This document shows positions 9,630-18,579 of a stretch of 64,000 nucleotides of DNA, one piece after another. The stretch is taken from contig NZ_CP126980.1 of NCBI RefSeq assembly GCF_030252345.1, forward strand, positions 6,587,501-6,651,500. The letters run 5' to 3'. The translations under genes and the position numbers were made by a program. Numbering within the stretch: position 1 is the stretch's first letter; each line of letters opens with the position of its first letter. A model generated the notes under the pieces. That model saw nothing but the letters and a program-made list of their open reading frames with translations, was not told the origin of the DNA and made no database searches. Source of the stretch: Actinoplanes oblitus. Lineage in GTDB: Bacteria > Actinomycetota > Actinomycetes > Mycobacteriales > Micromonosporaceae.

Positions 9630-10297
9630 GAGCGCACCAGGGGGCGCCAGAGCTGGTGACCGTCCTCGTCGCGTACCGAAAAACCGAGCTTTTCCAGAGC
9701 GGCCCGCAGCTCGCCGGCTTCCTTTGCGGCTTTCCTGCGCAGGACGGCGGCGCGGGCCGAGAGCACCGCGTCCACCTCGGGTGGCAGGTCGTCGCCGGAT
9801 TTCCACGGGCGGTAGAGAGAGGTGTAGGGATCGGTGTCCCGCCACGGATAGCCGAACTCCGCGAACGTGGCGGCGAGCACCCGCCGCCGGGCCCGCGGCT
9901 CGCACCGCACCATCTGCCGCGACTCCCGGTCGAGCACGACCAGCGTGTCGCCCTCCGGGAACAGGGCGGTGATCTCCGACCGGGGCAGCTCCCGCTCACC
10001 CAGCCGCAGCCGGTCCGGGGTGACGGTGATGTGCGTCAGGCTCTCGCTGATCGCGGCCGTGGCGAGCAGCCCCGCGACGACCAGGATCGCCGCCTGGATC
10101 GCCAGCTCCCACGCCGAGTCGACCCTGCTGATCAGCACGACGACCGGCCGGAACGGCAGCCCGACGGGTGAGCGCAGCGCCCACCGGGCGATCGCCGGCA
10201 ACGCCGCGGTGAGCAGCAGCCCGAGCGCCGCCGGCCCGCAGGTGATCAGCAAGCGGTCCGGCGGCGAGAAGCCGAGCTCGGCGGAGGTCCTGGTCAT
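9626..10297 (-). CDS. YqeB-like conserved membrane protein
   Basis: A 223-residue protein with two membrane helices (about residues 17-40 and 64-86) followed by a cytoplasmic domain starting ITVTPDRLRLGERELPRSEI and containing FGYPWRDTDPY. It resembles actinobacterial YqeB-family membrane proteins; this is recognised by eye and the role is unknown. It is the first gene of a three-gene operon with the kinase and response regulator, its stop overlapping the kinase GTG, so it may belong to that signalling system. Confidence 0.72.
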   Translation of the reverse strand: MTRTSAELGFSPPDRLLITCGPAALGLLLTAALPAIARWALRSPVGLPFRPVVVLISRVDSAWELAIQAAILVVAGLLATAAISESLTHITVTPDRLRLGERELPRSEITALFPEGDTLVVLDRESRQMVRCEPRARRRVLAATFAEFGYPWRDTDPYTSLYRPWKSGDDLPPEVDAVLSARAAVLRRKAAKEAGELRAALEKLGFSVRDEDGHQLWRPLVRS

Positions 10298-10336
10298 GCA
10301 CCCGACGCTAGGCGTGCCCCCGGACCCCGGCCAGTT

Positions 10337-10369
10337 GCCGAAAGTCTATTGTCGCTTCTAACTTTCGGC
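10337..10369. promoter_or_regulatory. Inverted repeat upstream of the YqeB-like/kinase operon
   Basis: GCCGAAAGT and ACTTTCGGC form perfect 9-bp arms around a 15-nt AT-richer centre, 40 bp upstream of the operon start. The spacing suits a dimeric regulator site; it could also be a weak terminator for pucR. Confidence 0.5.
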
Positions 10370-10385
10370 AGAGCCGGCGCGCTCA

Positions 10386-10412
10386 GCAGCAGCGGCTTAC
10401 GGCCGTTGCTGC
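10386..10412 (-). terminator. Hairpin downstream of the PucR-type gene
   Basis: An 11-bp stem (GCAGCAGCGGC with GCCGTTGCTGC, one wobble) and a 5-nt loop lie downstream of the PucR stop, beyond the 54-bp repeats. Confidence 0.6.
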
Positions 10413-10525
10413 GGATCGCGTACCGGAAATCGGGCGGACAGCGGGCGGAAGCGATCGCGAGCGAACGGATCGCGTACCGGAAACCGGGCGGACAATGGGC
10501 GGAAGCGGTCGCGAGCGAACGGATC
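10412..10525. repeat. 54-bp direct repeat (2.1 copies)
   Basis: CGGATCGCGTACCGGAAA begins units at 10412 and 10466, with a third partial copy at 10520 that reaches the PucR stop codon. Copies differ at about 4 of 54 positions. The unit holds GTACCGGAAA, also seen in other repeats of the window. Confidence 0.85.
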
Positions 10526-11729
10526 ACGCCTCCGGGACGGGCACCGAGAGGGCGATCGTCAGGGCGAGCACCCACTGCGGGTCCTTGAGCTTCTCGCCGT
10601 AGAGCTCGCGCAGGCGGGCCATCCGGTAACGGACCGTCTGCGGGTGCACGAAGAGCTCGGCGGCGACGTCCTCGCGCCGCCCGTGGTGCAGCAGCCAGCT
10701 GCGCAGCGTCTCGACCAGCTTCGCCGCGGCCGCCCCGCGCTCCCCGGCGAGCGGCGCCAGCACCCAGTCCCGCAGGTCGGCCAGGGCGCCGCGATCGGCG
10801 GTGACGACCAGCTCGGCCAGGTGCTCCTCGGTGTCGACGACCTTGCCGCGGGCCGGGGTGTGCAGCTGGTGGACCCGGACCGCGCGCTCCACCGAGCACT
10901 GCGCGCGCAGCCAGGGCCGGGCCGGGCCGATCACCGCGTTGTGACCGGTGAGCAGCCGGTTCAGGTGCGCCCGGGAGGCGCCCTGCGGGTCCGGGACCAG
11001 CAGGATCGCGGTGCCGGGCAGGTCCGGCAGGGCGCCGGCCAGCGACAGCGTGCGCGGGTCCAGCAGGTCGATCAGCGACCGGGAGGACCGCTCCGGCAGC
11101 AGGATCGCGGTGAGGGTCTGCGGCGGGACCCACTCGGCGCGCTCGGCGGCCGCCTGGATCACGTGCGCGGGCTCGCCGGCGACCAGCGCCTGGGCAAGTT
11201 GTTGCAGGTGGCGCAGCCGGATCCGGCCGGTGGCGGCCAACTCGTCGGCGTGCCCGGCGACGCTCGCGGCGGAGAGTTCGTCGATGTAGGCGAAGACCAG
11301 CTCGGCGAAGTCGGCGATGGTCCCGGCCGGCTGCCCGGACCGTACGCTGATCGCGGCCAGCTCCCGCCAGGCCACCCGGGCGCCGACCCGGTAGGCGGCG
11401 AGCAGCGCGTCCAGGCTGCGGCCGTTGCGCGCCTCGCCCCGGCCCAGCGCGTAGGCCGCCTCCAGGGCCGACGCGAGCGGGGCGCCGGGGTCGGTGCCGG
11501 GCCGGGAGACCAGGTTGAGGAAGGTGCCGAGGGCGGCCTGCACGGCTCGTTCGATCTTGTGGCCGAGCTCGCCGGCGAACGGCTCCGCGTACGCCGGCAC
11601 CTCCATCACGATCGCGGCGAGGGTCTGCACGGCGACCTCGGGCAGCCCCCTGCGGAGCGGCTCGACGACCTCCACCGGCAGGCGGTACGACCGGACGTCA
11701 CGCAACGGCTCGATCACCCAAACTCCCAT
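10524..11729 (-). CDS. PucR-type helix-turn-helix transcriptional regulator
   Basis: A 401-residue protein with a large N-terminal sensory region and a C-terminal PucR helix-turn-helix (LLHHGRREDVAAELFVHPQTVRYRMARLREL, near 345-378). It is divergent from the ferredoxin reductase/desaturase pair with about 64 bp between starts. PucR-like regulators beside such a pair are common in actinobacteria, so control of membrane desaturation is the likely job. The N-terminal ligand is not recognisable. Confidence 0.88.
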   Translation of the reverse strand: MGVWVIEPLRDVRSYRLPVEVVEPLRRGLPEVAVQTLAAIVMEVPAYAEPFAGELGHKIERAVQAALGTFLNLVSRPGTDPGAPLASALEAAYALGRGEARNGRSLDALLAAYRVGARVAWRELAAISVRSGQPAGTIADFAELVFAYIDELSAASVAGHADELAATGRIRLRHLQQLAQALVAGEPAHVIQAAAERAEWVPPQTLTAILLPERSSRSLIDLLDPRTLSLAGALPDLPGTAILLVPDPQGASRAHLNRLLTGHNAVIGPARPWLRAQCSVERAVRVHQLHTPARGKVVDTEEHLAELVVTADRGALADLRDWVLAPLAGERGAAAAKLVETLRSWLLHHGRREDVAAELFVHPQTVRYRMARLRELYGEKLKDPQWVLALTIALSVPVPEA

Positions 11730-11793
11730 GTTTCACGTTCGACCCTTGTCCCCACCGAACAATTATGGTGCCCCCGATTCACTTCCCCTGGTC

Positions 11794-12900
11794 ATGACTT
11801 CACCCGGCCGACCCAGCAGGCTTGGTGAGGTGCCGGTAACCCAGACTTTGCGCAATGGCGCGTGGCGAGTCGTCGAGCTGATCACCACTCCGGTGGTTCC
11901 CTCCGATTATCTCGACGTGATCGCCCCGCTGCGCAACCCGAACGTCCTGCGCGCCCGGGTCGAGGCAGTGCACCGGGAGACCGCGAACGCGGTGACCCTG
12001 GAGCTGCGCCCGGGTCGCGGCTGGCGTCCCCACCAGCCGGGGCAGTATGTCCGGCTCGGCGTGGACGTCGATGGCATCCGCCTGTGGCGCTCCTACTCGG
12101 TGAGCAGTCCGGCCGGGCAGCCGTCCGGGCGGATCAGCGTCACCGTCAACGCGGTCCGCGACGGCCTGGTCAGCTCCTACCTGCTGGCGAACGCCCGCCG
12201 CGGCATGATCGTCAACCTCGACCTCCCGGCCGGCGACTTCGTGCTGCCCGCCGAGCGACCGGCGAAGAGCCTGTTCGTCACGGCCGGCAGCGGGATCACC
12301 CCGGTGATGGGCATCCTGCGCAGCGCCGTGCACGAGCTGCCCGACGTGGTGGTCGTGCACTCCGCCCGCACCAGCGAGGACGTGGTCTTCGGCGCCGACC
12401 TGCGCGCCCTCGCCGCGGCCGGCCGGATCACCCTGATCGAGCGGCACACCGGCGCCGACGGCCGGCTCAAGCCCGCCGAGCTGGCCGAGCTGGTCCCCGA
12501 CCTGTTCGAGCGGGAGACCTGGGCGTGCGGCCCGGGCGAGATGCTCGACGCGCTCGCCGACCACTGGAGCGAGGCGGGCGCCGCGGAGCGCCTGCACGTC
12601 GAGCGGTTCCGGCCCACCGTGCTGGTCGCCGGCGACGGCGGCTCGGTCACCTTCGAGCGCTCCGGCGCACGGGTCGAGGCACCGGCCGGCGTCTCGATCC
12701 TGGACGCCGGCGAGGCCGCCGGGCAACTGATGCCGTCCGGCTGCCGGATGGGCATCTGCTTCAAGTGCGTGCTGCCGATGCGTGAGGGCATCGTCCGGGA
12801 CATGCGCGACGGGCAGATCACCACCGCCGTGGAAGGCGACAACGTTCTCATCCAGACGTGCGTCTCGGCCGCGGCCGGGCCGTGCCACCTGGACGCCTGA
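11794..12900 (+). CDS. Flavodoxin/ferredoxin reductase-type electron donor with [2Fe-2S] domain
   Basis: 368 residues from the ATG at 11794; a GTG at 11830 (VPVTQ) is an alternative start. Order of domains: FAD-binding barrel with RLWRSYSVSSP; NAD(P)-binding domain with VTAGSGITPVMGIL and AWACGPGEML-like WACGPGEML; C-terminal plant-type [2Fe-2S] domain with CRMGICFKC (C-x4-C-x2-C) and the fourth cysteine in IQTCVS. It would pass electrons from NAD(P)H to the desaturase encoded 42 bp downstream. The pair resembles mycobacterial Rv3230c/DesA3 (Rv3229c). Confidence 0.92.
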   Translation: MTSPGRPSRLGEVPVTQTLRNGAWRVVELITTPVVPSDYLDVIAPLRNPNVLRARVEAVHRETANAVTLELRPGRGWRPHQPGQYVRLGVDVDGIRLWRSYSVSSPAGQPSGRISVTVNAVRDGLVSSYLLANARRGMIVNLDLPAGDFVLPAERPAKSLFVTAGSGITPVMGILRSAVHELPDVVVVHSARTSEDVVFGADLRALAAAGRITLIERHTGADGRLKPAELAELVPDLFERETWACGPGEMLDALADHWSEAGAAERLHVERFRPTVLVAGDGGSVTFERSGARVEAPAGVSILDAGEAAGQLMPSGCRMGICFKCVLPMREGIVRDMRDGQITTAVEGDNVLIQTCVSAAAGPCHLDA

Positions 12901-12942
12901 CATCCCCCCAGTAAAGATCGCCGAAAGAAAACGAGGACCTTC

Positions 12943-14097
12943 GTGACGACGCTGCAACGTCAGGAAAACAATCCGATCGCCCACCTCACCGCCGAGGACA
13001 TCGAGGCGATCGGCCGCGAGCTGGACGCGATCCGGGACGAGGTGATCGCCGTCCGGGGGGAGCGCGACGCCGCCTACATCCGCCGCGTCATCAAGGTGCA
13101 GCGGAGCCTGGAGATCGGCAGCCGCGCGGTACTGCTGTTCTCGCTGTTCCCGCCGGCCTGGCTCGTCGGCACCGCCGGCCTGTCGGTGGCCAAGATCCTG
13201 GAGAACATGGAGATCGGCCACAACATCCTGCACGGCCAGTACGACTTCATGCGTGACCCGAAAATCCACTCCACCACGTGGGAGTGGGACATGGCCACGC
13301 CCGCCGAGCAGTGGCAGCACTCGCACAACCAGATCCACCACAAGTACACCAACGTGGTCGGCAAGGACAACGACCTCGGGTACGGCATCATGCGGGTCGA
13401 CGAGAACCAGCGCTGGCACCCGTTCTTCCTGGCCCAGCCGCTGTGGAACTTCATCAACGCCCTCTTCTTCGAGTACGGCATCGCCGCGTACGACCTGGAG
13501 CTGGGCCGGAACCTGCAGACCAAGAAGCGGCGCAGCAACCCGGTCTTCCGGAAGAACCTGAAGGCGGTCGGCCGCAAGATCGGCAAGCAGGCGCTGAAGG
13601 ACTACGTGATCCACCCGGCGCTGTCCGGCCCGTCGTTCCTGCACACCATGGCCGCGAACTTCACCGCGAACGTGATCCGCAACGTGTGGAGCCACTCGGT
13701 GATCATGTGCGGGCACTTCCCGAACGGCGTCTCCACCTTCGAGCGCACCTCGATCAAGGGCGAGACCCGCGGCGAGTGGTACCTGCGCCAGATGCTCGGC
13801 TCGGCCAACATCTCCGGCAGCAAGCTGATGCACATCATGACCGGCAACCTGTCCCACCAGATCGAGCACCACCTCTTCCCGGACCTGCCGGCCAGCCGCT
13901 ATGCCGAGGTCGCGGTCAAGGTGCGGGCGCTGTTCGAGAAGTACGACCTGCCGTACGTCACCGGGCCGCTGCCCAAGCAGGTGGCCTCCGCCTGGGCCAA
14001 GGTGATCCGGCTGTCGCTGCCGAACCGCAAGCCCACCGCCGCGCCGGACCCGAGCATCCCGCCGCGGCGCCCGGTCGCCGAGCCGGTCACCGCCTGA
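12943..14097 (+). CDS. Membrane fatty acid (acyl-CoA) desaturase, DesA3-like
   Basis: 384 residues; GTG start with ACGAGGA upstream. All three histidine boxes of the di-iron desaturases are present: HNILH (H93-H97), HNQIHH (H128-H133) and HQIEHH (near 304-309). Two hydrophobic regions separate them. It would introduce a cis double bond into acyl chains at the membrane, using electrons from the reductase encoded just upstream, and adjust membrane fluidity. The C-terminus overlaps a convergent gene by 11 bp. Confidence 0.94.
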   Translation: MTTLQRQENNPIAHLTAEDIEAIGRELDAIRDEVIAVRGERDAAYIRRVIKVQRSLEIGSRAVLLFSLFPPAWLVGTAGLSVAKILENMEIGHNILHGQYDFMRDPKIHSTTWEWDMATPAEQWQHSHNQIHHKYTNVVGKDNDLGYGIMRVDENQRWHPFFLAQPLWNFINALFFEYGIAAYDLELGRNLQTKKRRSNPVFRKNLKAVGRKIGKQALKDYVIHPALSGPSFLHTMAANFTANVIRNVWSHSVIMCGHFPNGVSTFERTSIKGETRGEWYLRQMLGSANISGSKLMHIMTGNLSHQIEHHLFPDLPASRYAEVAVKVRALFEKYDLPYVTGPLPKQVASAWAKVIRLSLPNRKPTAAPDPSIPPRRPVAEPVTA

Positions 14098-14434
14098 CGT
14101 TGTCACCCGGCAGGCGCGGTCCGTCGGGCCGCGCCTCCGGCGTGCGCAGGATCAGCAGCGCGAACAGCCACATCGGGACGTAACCGAGCAGTACCGACAC
14201 CGCGTACGGGAAGTCGGAGCAGGCGAAGACGGCCACGAACATCAGGGTGAGCAGCGCGCCGAGCAGGTAGACGCCGACCGCGTACCCGATGACGTGCCCG
14301 CCGCCGCGCCGCTGGTGTCGGGTGACCAGCGCGTAGGTGAACGGGATCGCGCCGGGCTGGATCAGCAGCAGGAGAACGCCCAGCACCAGGATGACGACCC
14401 CGGGTGAGACCGATACCTCGACGTTCGGCATCAC
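14087..14434 (-). CDS. Small three-helix membrane protein, unknown function
   Basis: 115 residues with membrane helices at about 11-32, 47-70 and 75-97, and a short charged tail. No family recognised. It is convergent with the desaturase and overlaps its 3' end by 11 bp. Hydrophobic-segment spacing and codon use support a real gene. Confidence 0.6.
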   Translation of the reverse strand: MMPNVEVSVSPGVVILVLGVLLLLIQPGAIPFTYALVTRHQRRGGGHVIGYAVGVYLLGALLTLMFVAVFACSDFPYAVSVLLGYVPMWLFALLILRTPEARPDGPRLPGDNVRR

Positions 14435-14440
14435 CGCACG

Positions 14441-14789
14441 TTACTTGTCGGTAGCGCGCCGCGCCAGGCCCCCGCTCCGCGCTCCGGGCCCGCCGCGGGA
14501 CAGCCAGCGGGCGATCTCCCGAATCATCCGGCGATCGCCGTGCGCGCCGCCGCGGAACATGTGGCCGAGGCCGCGGAACACGCGGAATCGCACGTCCTTC
14601 CACTGGGCCGGGCCGGCCGACCAGCGGTTCCGGCCGCCCTGGGGCGGCTCCGCCACCCCCATCTGTGGCCGAGGCGGAAGATCGGTCCGGGTCCGCGGTT
14701 GGTCGCTGTTCGCGCAATTGGCGTACGGCGGCCAGCTCCTCGAACCGCCCCGCCCGCAGGCGATCGACGACGAGCCGCGCCGTTCTCAT
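14441..14789 (-). pseudogene. Decayed DUF3887-alpha/beta hydrolase remnant
   Basis: The 14789 end encodes MRTARLVVDRLRAGRFEELA, like the DUF3887 segment that precedes some actinobacterial alpha/beta hydrolases. About 130 bp on, in a different frame, WKDVRFRVFRGLGHMFRG...MIREIARWLSRG looks like the C-terminal catalytic-histidine segment (GLGH) of the same family. The roughly 250-residue core between them is gone. Divergent from the next regulator. Reading this as one broken gene is an inference; the pieces could also be a short orphan protein. Confidence 0.42.
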
Positions 14790-14823
14790 AGTTGAGAAAG
14801 GTAGCAGGGATTAGATTGGTCGC

Positions 14824-15366
14824 GTGGAGACCGCTGAGTTGCTGGCCCATCCGGTGCGGCTGCGAATCGTGCACGCACTGCGTGGCGGCCGCGAGATGAC
14901 CACCGCGGACCTGGTGGAGCGACTGCCGGACGTGTCGAAGGCGACCGTCTACCGGCATATCGACCTGCTCAGCAACGGTGGGGTGCTGGAAGTGGCGGCC
15001 GAGCGGCGGGTCCGCGGGGCTGTCGAGCGGCGCTACCGGCTGCGGCAGGACCGGGCGTCGATCAGCGCCGCCGCTGCCGCCGGGCTGACCACGGAGGATC
15101 ACCGCCGAGCGTTCACCATCGCGATGACCGCGCTGACCGCGGAGTTCGGCGCCTATCTGGACCGGCCGGGCGCCGATCCGGCGCGGGACCTGGTCGGATA
15201 TCGGCAGCACGCGGTCTGGCTCAGCCCCGGGGAACTGGTCGAGCTGATCAGCGAACTGCGCGCGGCGATCCTGCCCCGGCTCACCCAGGACCCCGCCCCG
15301 GGCCGCGCGCAGTACCTGCTCAGCCCGATCCTCTTCCCGATCGGGGACGCGCCAGCCGAGCCCTAG
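14824..15366 (+). CDS. ArsR/HTH_20-like transcriptional regulator
   Basis: 180 residues from a GTG. A winged helix-turn-helix fills residues 1-75 (ELLAHPVRLRIVHALRGGREMTTADL, then SKATVYRHIDLLSNGGVLEV), followed by a helical C-terminal region (residues 85-165). No metal-binding cysteines, so a metal-sensing ArsR role is unlikely. It is divergent from the decayed hydrolase fragment, which may once have been its target. Confidence 0.82.
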   Translation: METAELLAHPVRLRIVHALRGGREMTTADLVERLPDVSKATVYRHIDLLSNGGVLEVAAERRVRGAVERRYRLRQDRASISAAAAAGLTTEDHRRAFTIAMTALTAEFGAYLDRPGADPARDLVGYRQHAVWLSPGELVELISELRAAILPRLTQDPAPGRAQYLLSPILFPIGDAPAEP

Positions 15367-15584
15367 CGCGGCCGGCCACCGCCGGTCCGGCGACCGTCGC
15401 GGGACCCCCCGGCCCGCGCTCGGCGCTGACGACCGCCGACACGCGGACAACGGACGCGAAACCACCTCTTCGCCCTTTTCATGACATCGTGAAGCGCATG
15501 GAGGTTCGACGGCGGGCGATATTCGCGAATATTGTTCAACTTCCGGCCATTCGACGGACATCGCCGCCGCCCAAGATCGTGGGC

Positions 15585-15986
15585 ATGGTCTCCGACGCCG
15601 CCGAAGGGCTGCCCGCCGTCTCCGGGTGGGCGACGCTTCGCCGGGCGGTCGTCGGCGCGAGCCTCGCCCTGACGGCGTGCCTGGTGATCCGGCTGCTCGG
15701 ACGACCGATGGGCGCCTACCTGATCCCGACCGTCGTGGTCTGGGCGGTCGTCGCGCTGTACAGCGGCTTCGACCGCCGCTGCCGGATCGCCGCGGCCGCG
15801 GCCTGGGCGGCGGCCGCCCTGGTCTGGTTCGGCGCGACCCCGCTGCTGGCCGGCGGCACCGCCGACGACGTGGTCCGCGCGGTGGCCGGCGTGCTGGTCG
15901 CCAGCCAGGTGTACGCGCTGATCACCCACGCCGGCCGCGAACCCCAGCTGGTCCCGGCCGGACCGAGCTGGCGCCAGGACCGCTAG
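15585..15986 (+). CDS. Small membrane protein, unknown function
   Basis: 133 residues from ATG 15585 (an upstream in-frame ATG at 15489 gives 165). Four hydrophobic segments of about 20 residues between residues 15 and 120, separated by Arg-rich loops. No family recognised and no clear ribosome binding site, so both start and reality are uncertain. Confidence 0.5.
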   Translation: MVSDAAEGLPAVSGWATLRRAVVGASLALTACLVIRLLGRPMGAYLIPTVVVWAVVALYSGFDRRCRIAAAAAWAAAALVWFGATPLLAGGTADDVVRAVAGVLVASQVYALITHAGREPQLVPAGPSWRQDR

Positions 15987-16003
15987 GCCGGCGGTTGCCG
16001 AGG

Positions 16004-17332
16004 TCAGGTCAGATAGGCCAGCTCGGGCAGCTCCGCGCGGTAGGTGTCGACCAGGCGCTCGGCCAGCGGGCGGTCGGCGATCAGTGGGTGGGTGGCCATC
16101 GCCTGGATCGCCGCCTCCCGGGAACCCTCCGCGACGGCCCGCAGCACCAGGCGGTCGGTGGCCTTGACAGCGCGCACCAACGCGACAGCGTGCGCCGGCA
16201 ACGGCCGGACCGGCAGCGGGACCGCGCCCCGGGCGTCGACCCGGCAGGGCACCTCGACCACCGCGTCGTCGCTGAGGATGTCCAGGGTGCCGCGGTTGCG
16301 GACGTTGAGGATCAGGGTGGCCGGCTCGTCGCGGGCCAGCGCCCGCATCACCGCCAGCGCGACGCCCTCGTAACCGGCCGGCCGGCTCTCGTCGTGCTCC
16401 CGCTCCCCCGCGCCGGTCAGTTCCCGGTTCTCCGCCATGTAGGTGGCCTCCCGCTCCCGCCACGCCGCCAGCCAGGCGTCCAGAGGTTCCCGGGCGGCGA
16501 TCTCCCGATAGGTGCGTTCCTGCTGCTCGCGCAGGAACGCACCACGGGTCTGCGGCGCCTCGCGGATGGCGTCCAGGGTCCCTTTCGGGTCGTAGTAGTA
16601 GTGCAGGTACTCGTTCGGGATCGCGCCGAGCTCGCGCAGATCGCCGAAGAGCCGGCCCTCCTCGATGCTCGCCAGCCGGTCGTCGTCGGCGAGCAGCCCG
16701 GGCAGCAGGTCCCGGTCGCCGGCGTGCACGCCGTAGAGCCAGCCGAGGTGGTTGAGACCGGCGTAGTCGACGCGTACCTCGGCGGGGTCGGCCCGCAGCG
16801 TCCGCAGGACGCGGTCGACCAGGCCGGTCGGCGAGTCGCAGATGCCGATCACCCGGTCGCCCAGCGGACCGGACATCGCCTCGGTGACCAGGCCGGCCGG
16901 GTTGGTGAAATTGATCAGCCAGGCCGCCGGCGCGAGGCGGGCGACGCGTTCCGCGATGCGCAGCGACTCCGGCACCGATCGCAGCGCGTACGCGATCCCG
17001 CCCGCACCCACCGTCTCCTGCCCGAGCACCCCCGCGTCGAGCGCGACCTGCTCGTCCACCACCCGCCCGCGCAGCCCGCCGACCCGGATCGCGGAGAAGA
17101 CGAACGCCGCACCCGCCAGCGCCTCGTCCAGCCGGGTGGTGGTGACCACGGCCGGTGCGTCCGGCACGTCGCGGGCCAGCGCGTCCAGCACCCGGCCGAT
17201 CCCGTCCAGCCGGCCGGGGTCCACGTCGTGCAGCGCCACCTCGGTGATCCCGGTCCGCCGGTGGTCGGCGAGCAGCGCCTTGTAGACCAGCGGCACCCGG
17301 AAGCCGCCACCGCCCAGAATGGTCAGTCGCAT
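16004..17332 (-). CDS. Glycoside hydrolase family 4 (6-phospho-beta-glucosidase-like)
   Basis: 442 residues. The N-terminal Rossmann motif ILGGGGFRVPLVYKALL binds NAD, as in all GH4 enzymes. Metal-site segments are visible: NFTNPAG (near 140), CDSPTG (near 166) and NHLGW (near 195). The family cleaves glycosides by an NAD- and Mn-dependent redox mechanism. The ABC-type importer upstream does not phosphorylate its sugar, so the real substrate may be an unphosphorylated or separately phosphorylated glycoside; the adjacent PfkB kinase could do this. Last gene of a five-gene operon, 1 bp after the binding-protein gene. Confidence 0.92.
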   Translation of the reverse strand: MRLTILGGGGFRVPLVYKALLADHRRTGITEVALHDVDPGRLDGIGRVLDALARDVPDAPAVVTTTRLDEALAGAAFVFSAIRVGGLRGRVVDEQVALDAGVLGQETVGAGGIAYALRSVPESLRIAERVARLAPAAWLINFTNPAGLVTEAMSGPLGDRVIGICDSPTGLVDRVLRTLRADPAEVRVDYAGLNHLGWLYGVHAGDRDLLPGLLADDDRLASIEEGRLFGDLRELGAIPNEYLHYYYDPKGTLDAIREAPQTRGAFLREQQERTYREIAAREPLDAWLAAWREREATYMAENRELTGAGEREHDESRPAGYEGVALAVMRALARDEPATLILNVRNRGTLDILSDDAVVEVPCRVDARGAVPLPVRPLPAHAVALVRAVKATDRLVLRAVAEGSREAAIQAMATHPLIADRPLAERLVDTYRAELPELAYLT

Positions 17333-17333
17333 G

Positions 17334-18575
17334 TCAGCCCTTCATCGCTTCGTTCCCCGCGTCCTGTGCCCTCTTCAGGCCCTCGGCGACGCCGAGCTGG
17401 CCGAGGAACACCTGCTGCAGGATCGGCGTGTAGGCGGTGCCGCCGGCCCCGACCTTCGGCCCGACCGGCGCCGGGAACGTCGTGCCGGTCGCCGAGTCCA
17501 GGAAGGGCCGCAGGTCGACGCCCTGCTTCTTCCAGTAGTCGACGAAGGCCTGCTGCGCCGCCGTCACCCCGGGGAACGCGTAACCGCCCTCGGCGATCGG
17601 CTTCTGCCCGTCGGCCGAGCCGAGCCACCTGAGCACCTCGACGGTGGCGTCCTTGTGCGGCGTCCTGGCCGAGGCAACCGCGGCGACCCCGTGCACCACG
17701 CCGACCCGCCCGGCCGGGCCCTTCAGCATCGGGGCCAGTCCCCAGGCGAACCCGGCGCCGTCCTGAATGCTCTTGAGGTGGTACGGCCCCGACTGGAAGA
17801 GCGCGAGCTTGCCCTGGGTGAACAGCTGCAACGTCTTGTCACCGTTGGTGTTGGTGTCGGCGGCCGACGGCGCCACGTGATCCTTGTTGATCAGGTCGAC
17901 GAGGTATTGCACGGCCTGCTCGGTCTTCGGCCGGCCGGCGAAGTCGAAGGTGTCGCCGGACTGCCAGGTGCCGCCGTTCGACCCGACGAAGTCCCACAGG
18001 ATCGCCTGCTGGTCGAAGGCGGCGTTGAAGCCGAACGTGCCGGTGCGACTGTCGGTGAGCTTGCGCGCCGCGGCCCGCAGCGTGTCGTGCGCGCCGGACG
18101 GATCCCAGGTCAGCGTCGCCGGGTCGACGCCGGCCTTGCCGACCAGGTCCTTGTTGTAGAACAGCGCGATCGAGTCCCACAGCTGCGGGACGCCCCACAG
18201 CTTGCCGTTACGGGTGTAGAGGTCGACGACCGGCTTGGTCCAGCCCGGATCGGGGTCGACCGGCAGCAGTTGGTCGTTGTCGGCGTAGACGCCGAAGTTC
18301 GAGGTGTTGGTCCAGAAGATGTCGGCGGTGGTGCCGGCCGCGATGTCGGCCGGGAGCTTGGTCCAGTAGTCGGCCCACGGCACCAGCTGCACGCTCACCT
18401 TGATGTCCGGGTGGGCCCGCTCGAAGGCGGCGAACGACTGCTCGTACGCCTTGGCGACCTGGTCGTCCCAGAGCCGGAAGGTGACGGTGGTCTTGCCCTT
18501 CTCCTCGTCGCCGCCGGCGACGGAGCAGCCGGCCAGCAGGAGCAGGGGGATCAGCAGGAGGGACAGTCGTCTCAT
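17334..18575 (-). CDS. Sugar ABC transporter substrate-binding lipoprotein (family 1)
   Basis: 413 residues with lipobox LLAGC (Cys16). The mature part has the MalE-like fold: TVTFRLWDDQVAKAYEQSFAAFE at the start, LFYNKDLVGKAGV in the middle and WLGSADGQKPIAEGGYAFP near the end. It captures a sugar outside the membrane for the two permeases encoded upstream. No ATPase gene is nearby; actinobacteria often use a shared MsiK-type ATPase. Confidence 0.93.
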   Translation of the reverse strand: MRRLSLLLIPLLLLAGCSVAGGDEEKGKTTVTFRLWDDQVAKAYEQSFAAFERAHPDIKVSVQLVPWADYWTKLPADIAAGTTADIFWTNTSNFGVYADNDQLLPVDPDPGWTKPVVDLYTRNGKLWGVPQLWDSIALFYNKDLVGKAGVDPATLTWDPSGAHDTLRAAARKLTDSRTGTFGFNAAFDQQAILWDFVGSNGGTWQSGDTFDFAGRPKTEQAVQYLVDLINKDHVAPSAADTNTNGDKTLQLFTQGKLALFQSGPYHLKSIQDGAGFAWGLAPMLKGPAGRVGVVHGVAAVASARTPHKDATVEVLRWLGSADGQKPIAEGGYAFPGVTAAQQAFVDYWKKQGVDLRPFLDSATGTTFPAPVGPKVGAGGTAYTPILQQVFLGQLGVAEGLKRAQDAGNEAMKG

Positions 18576-18579
18576 GTGC

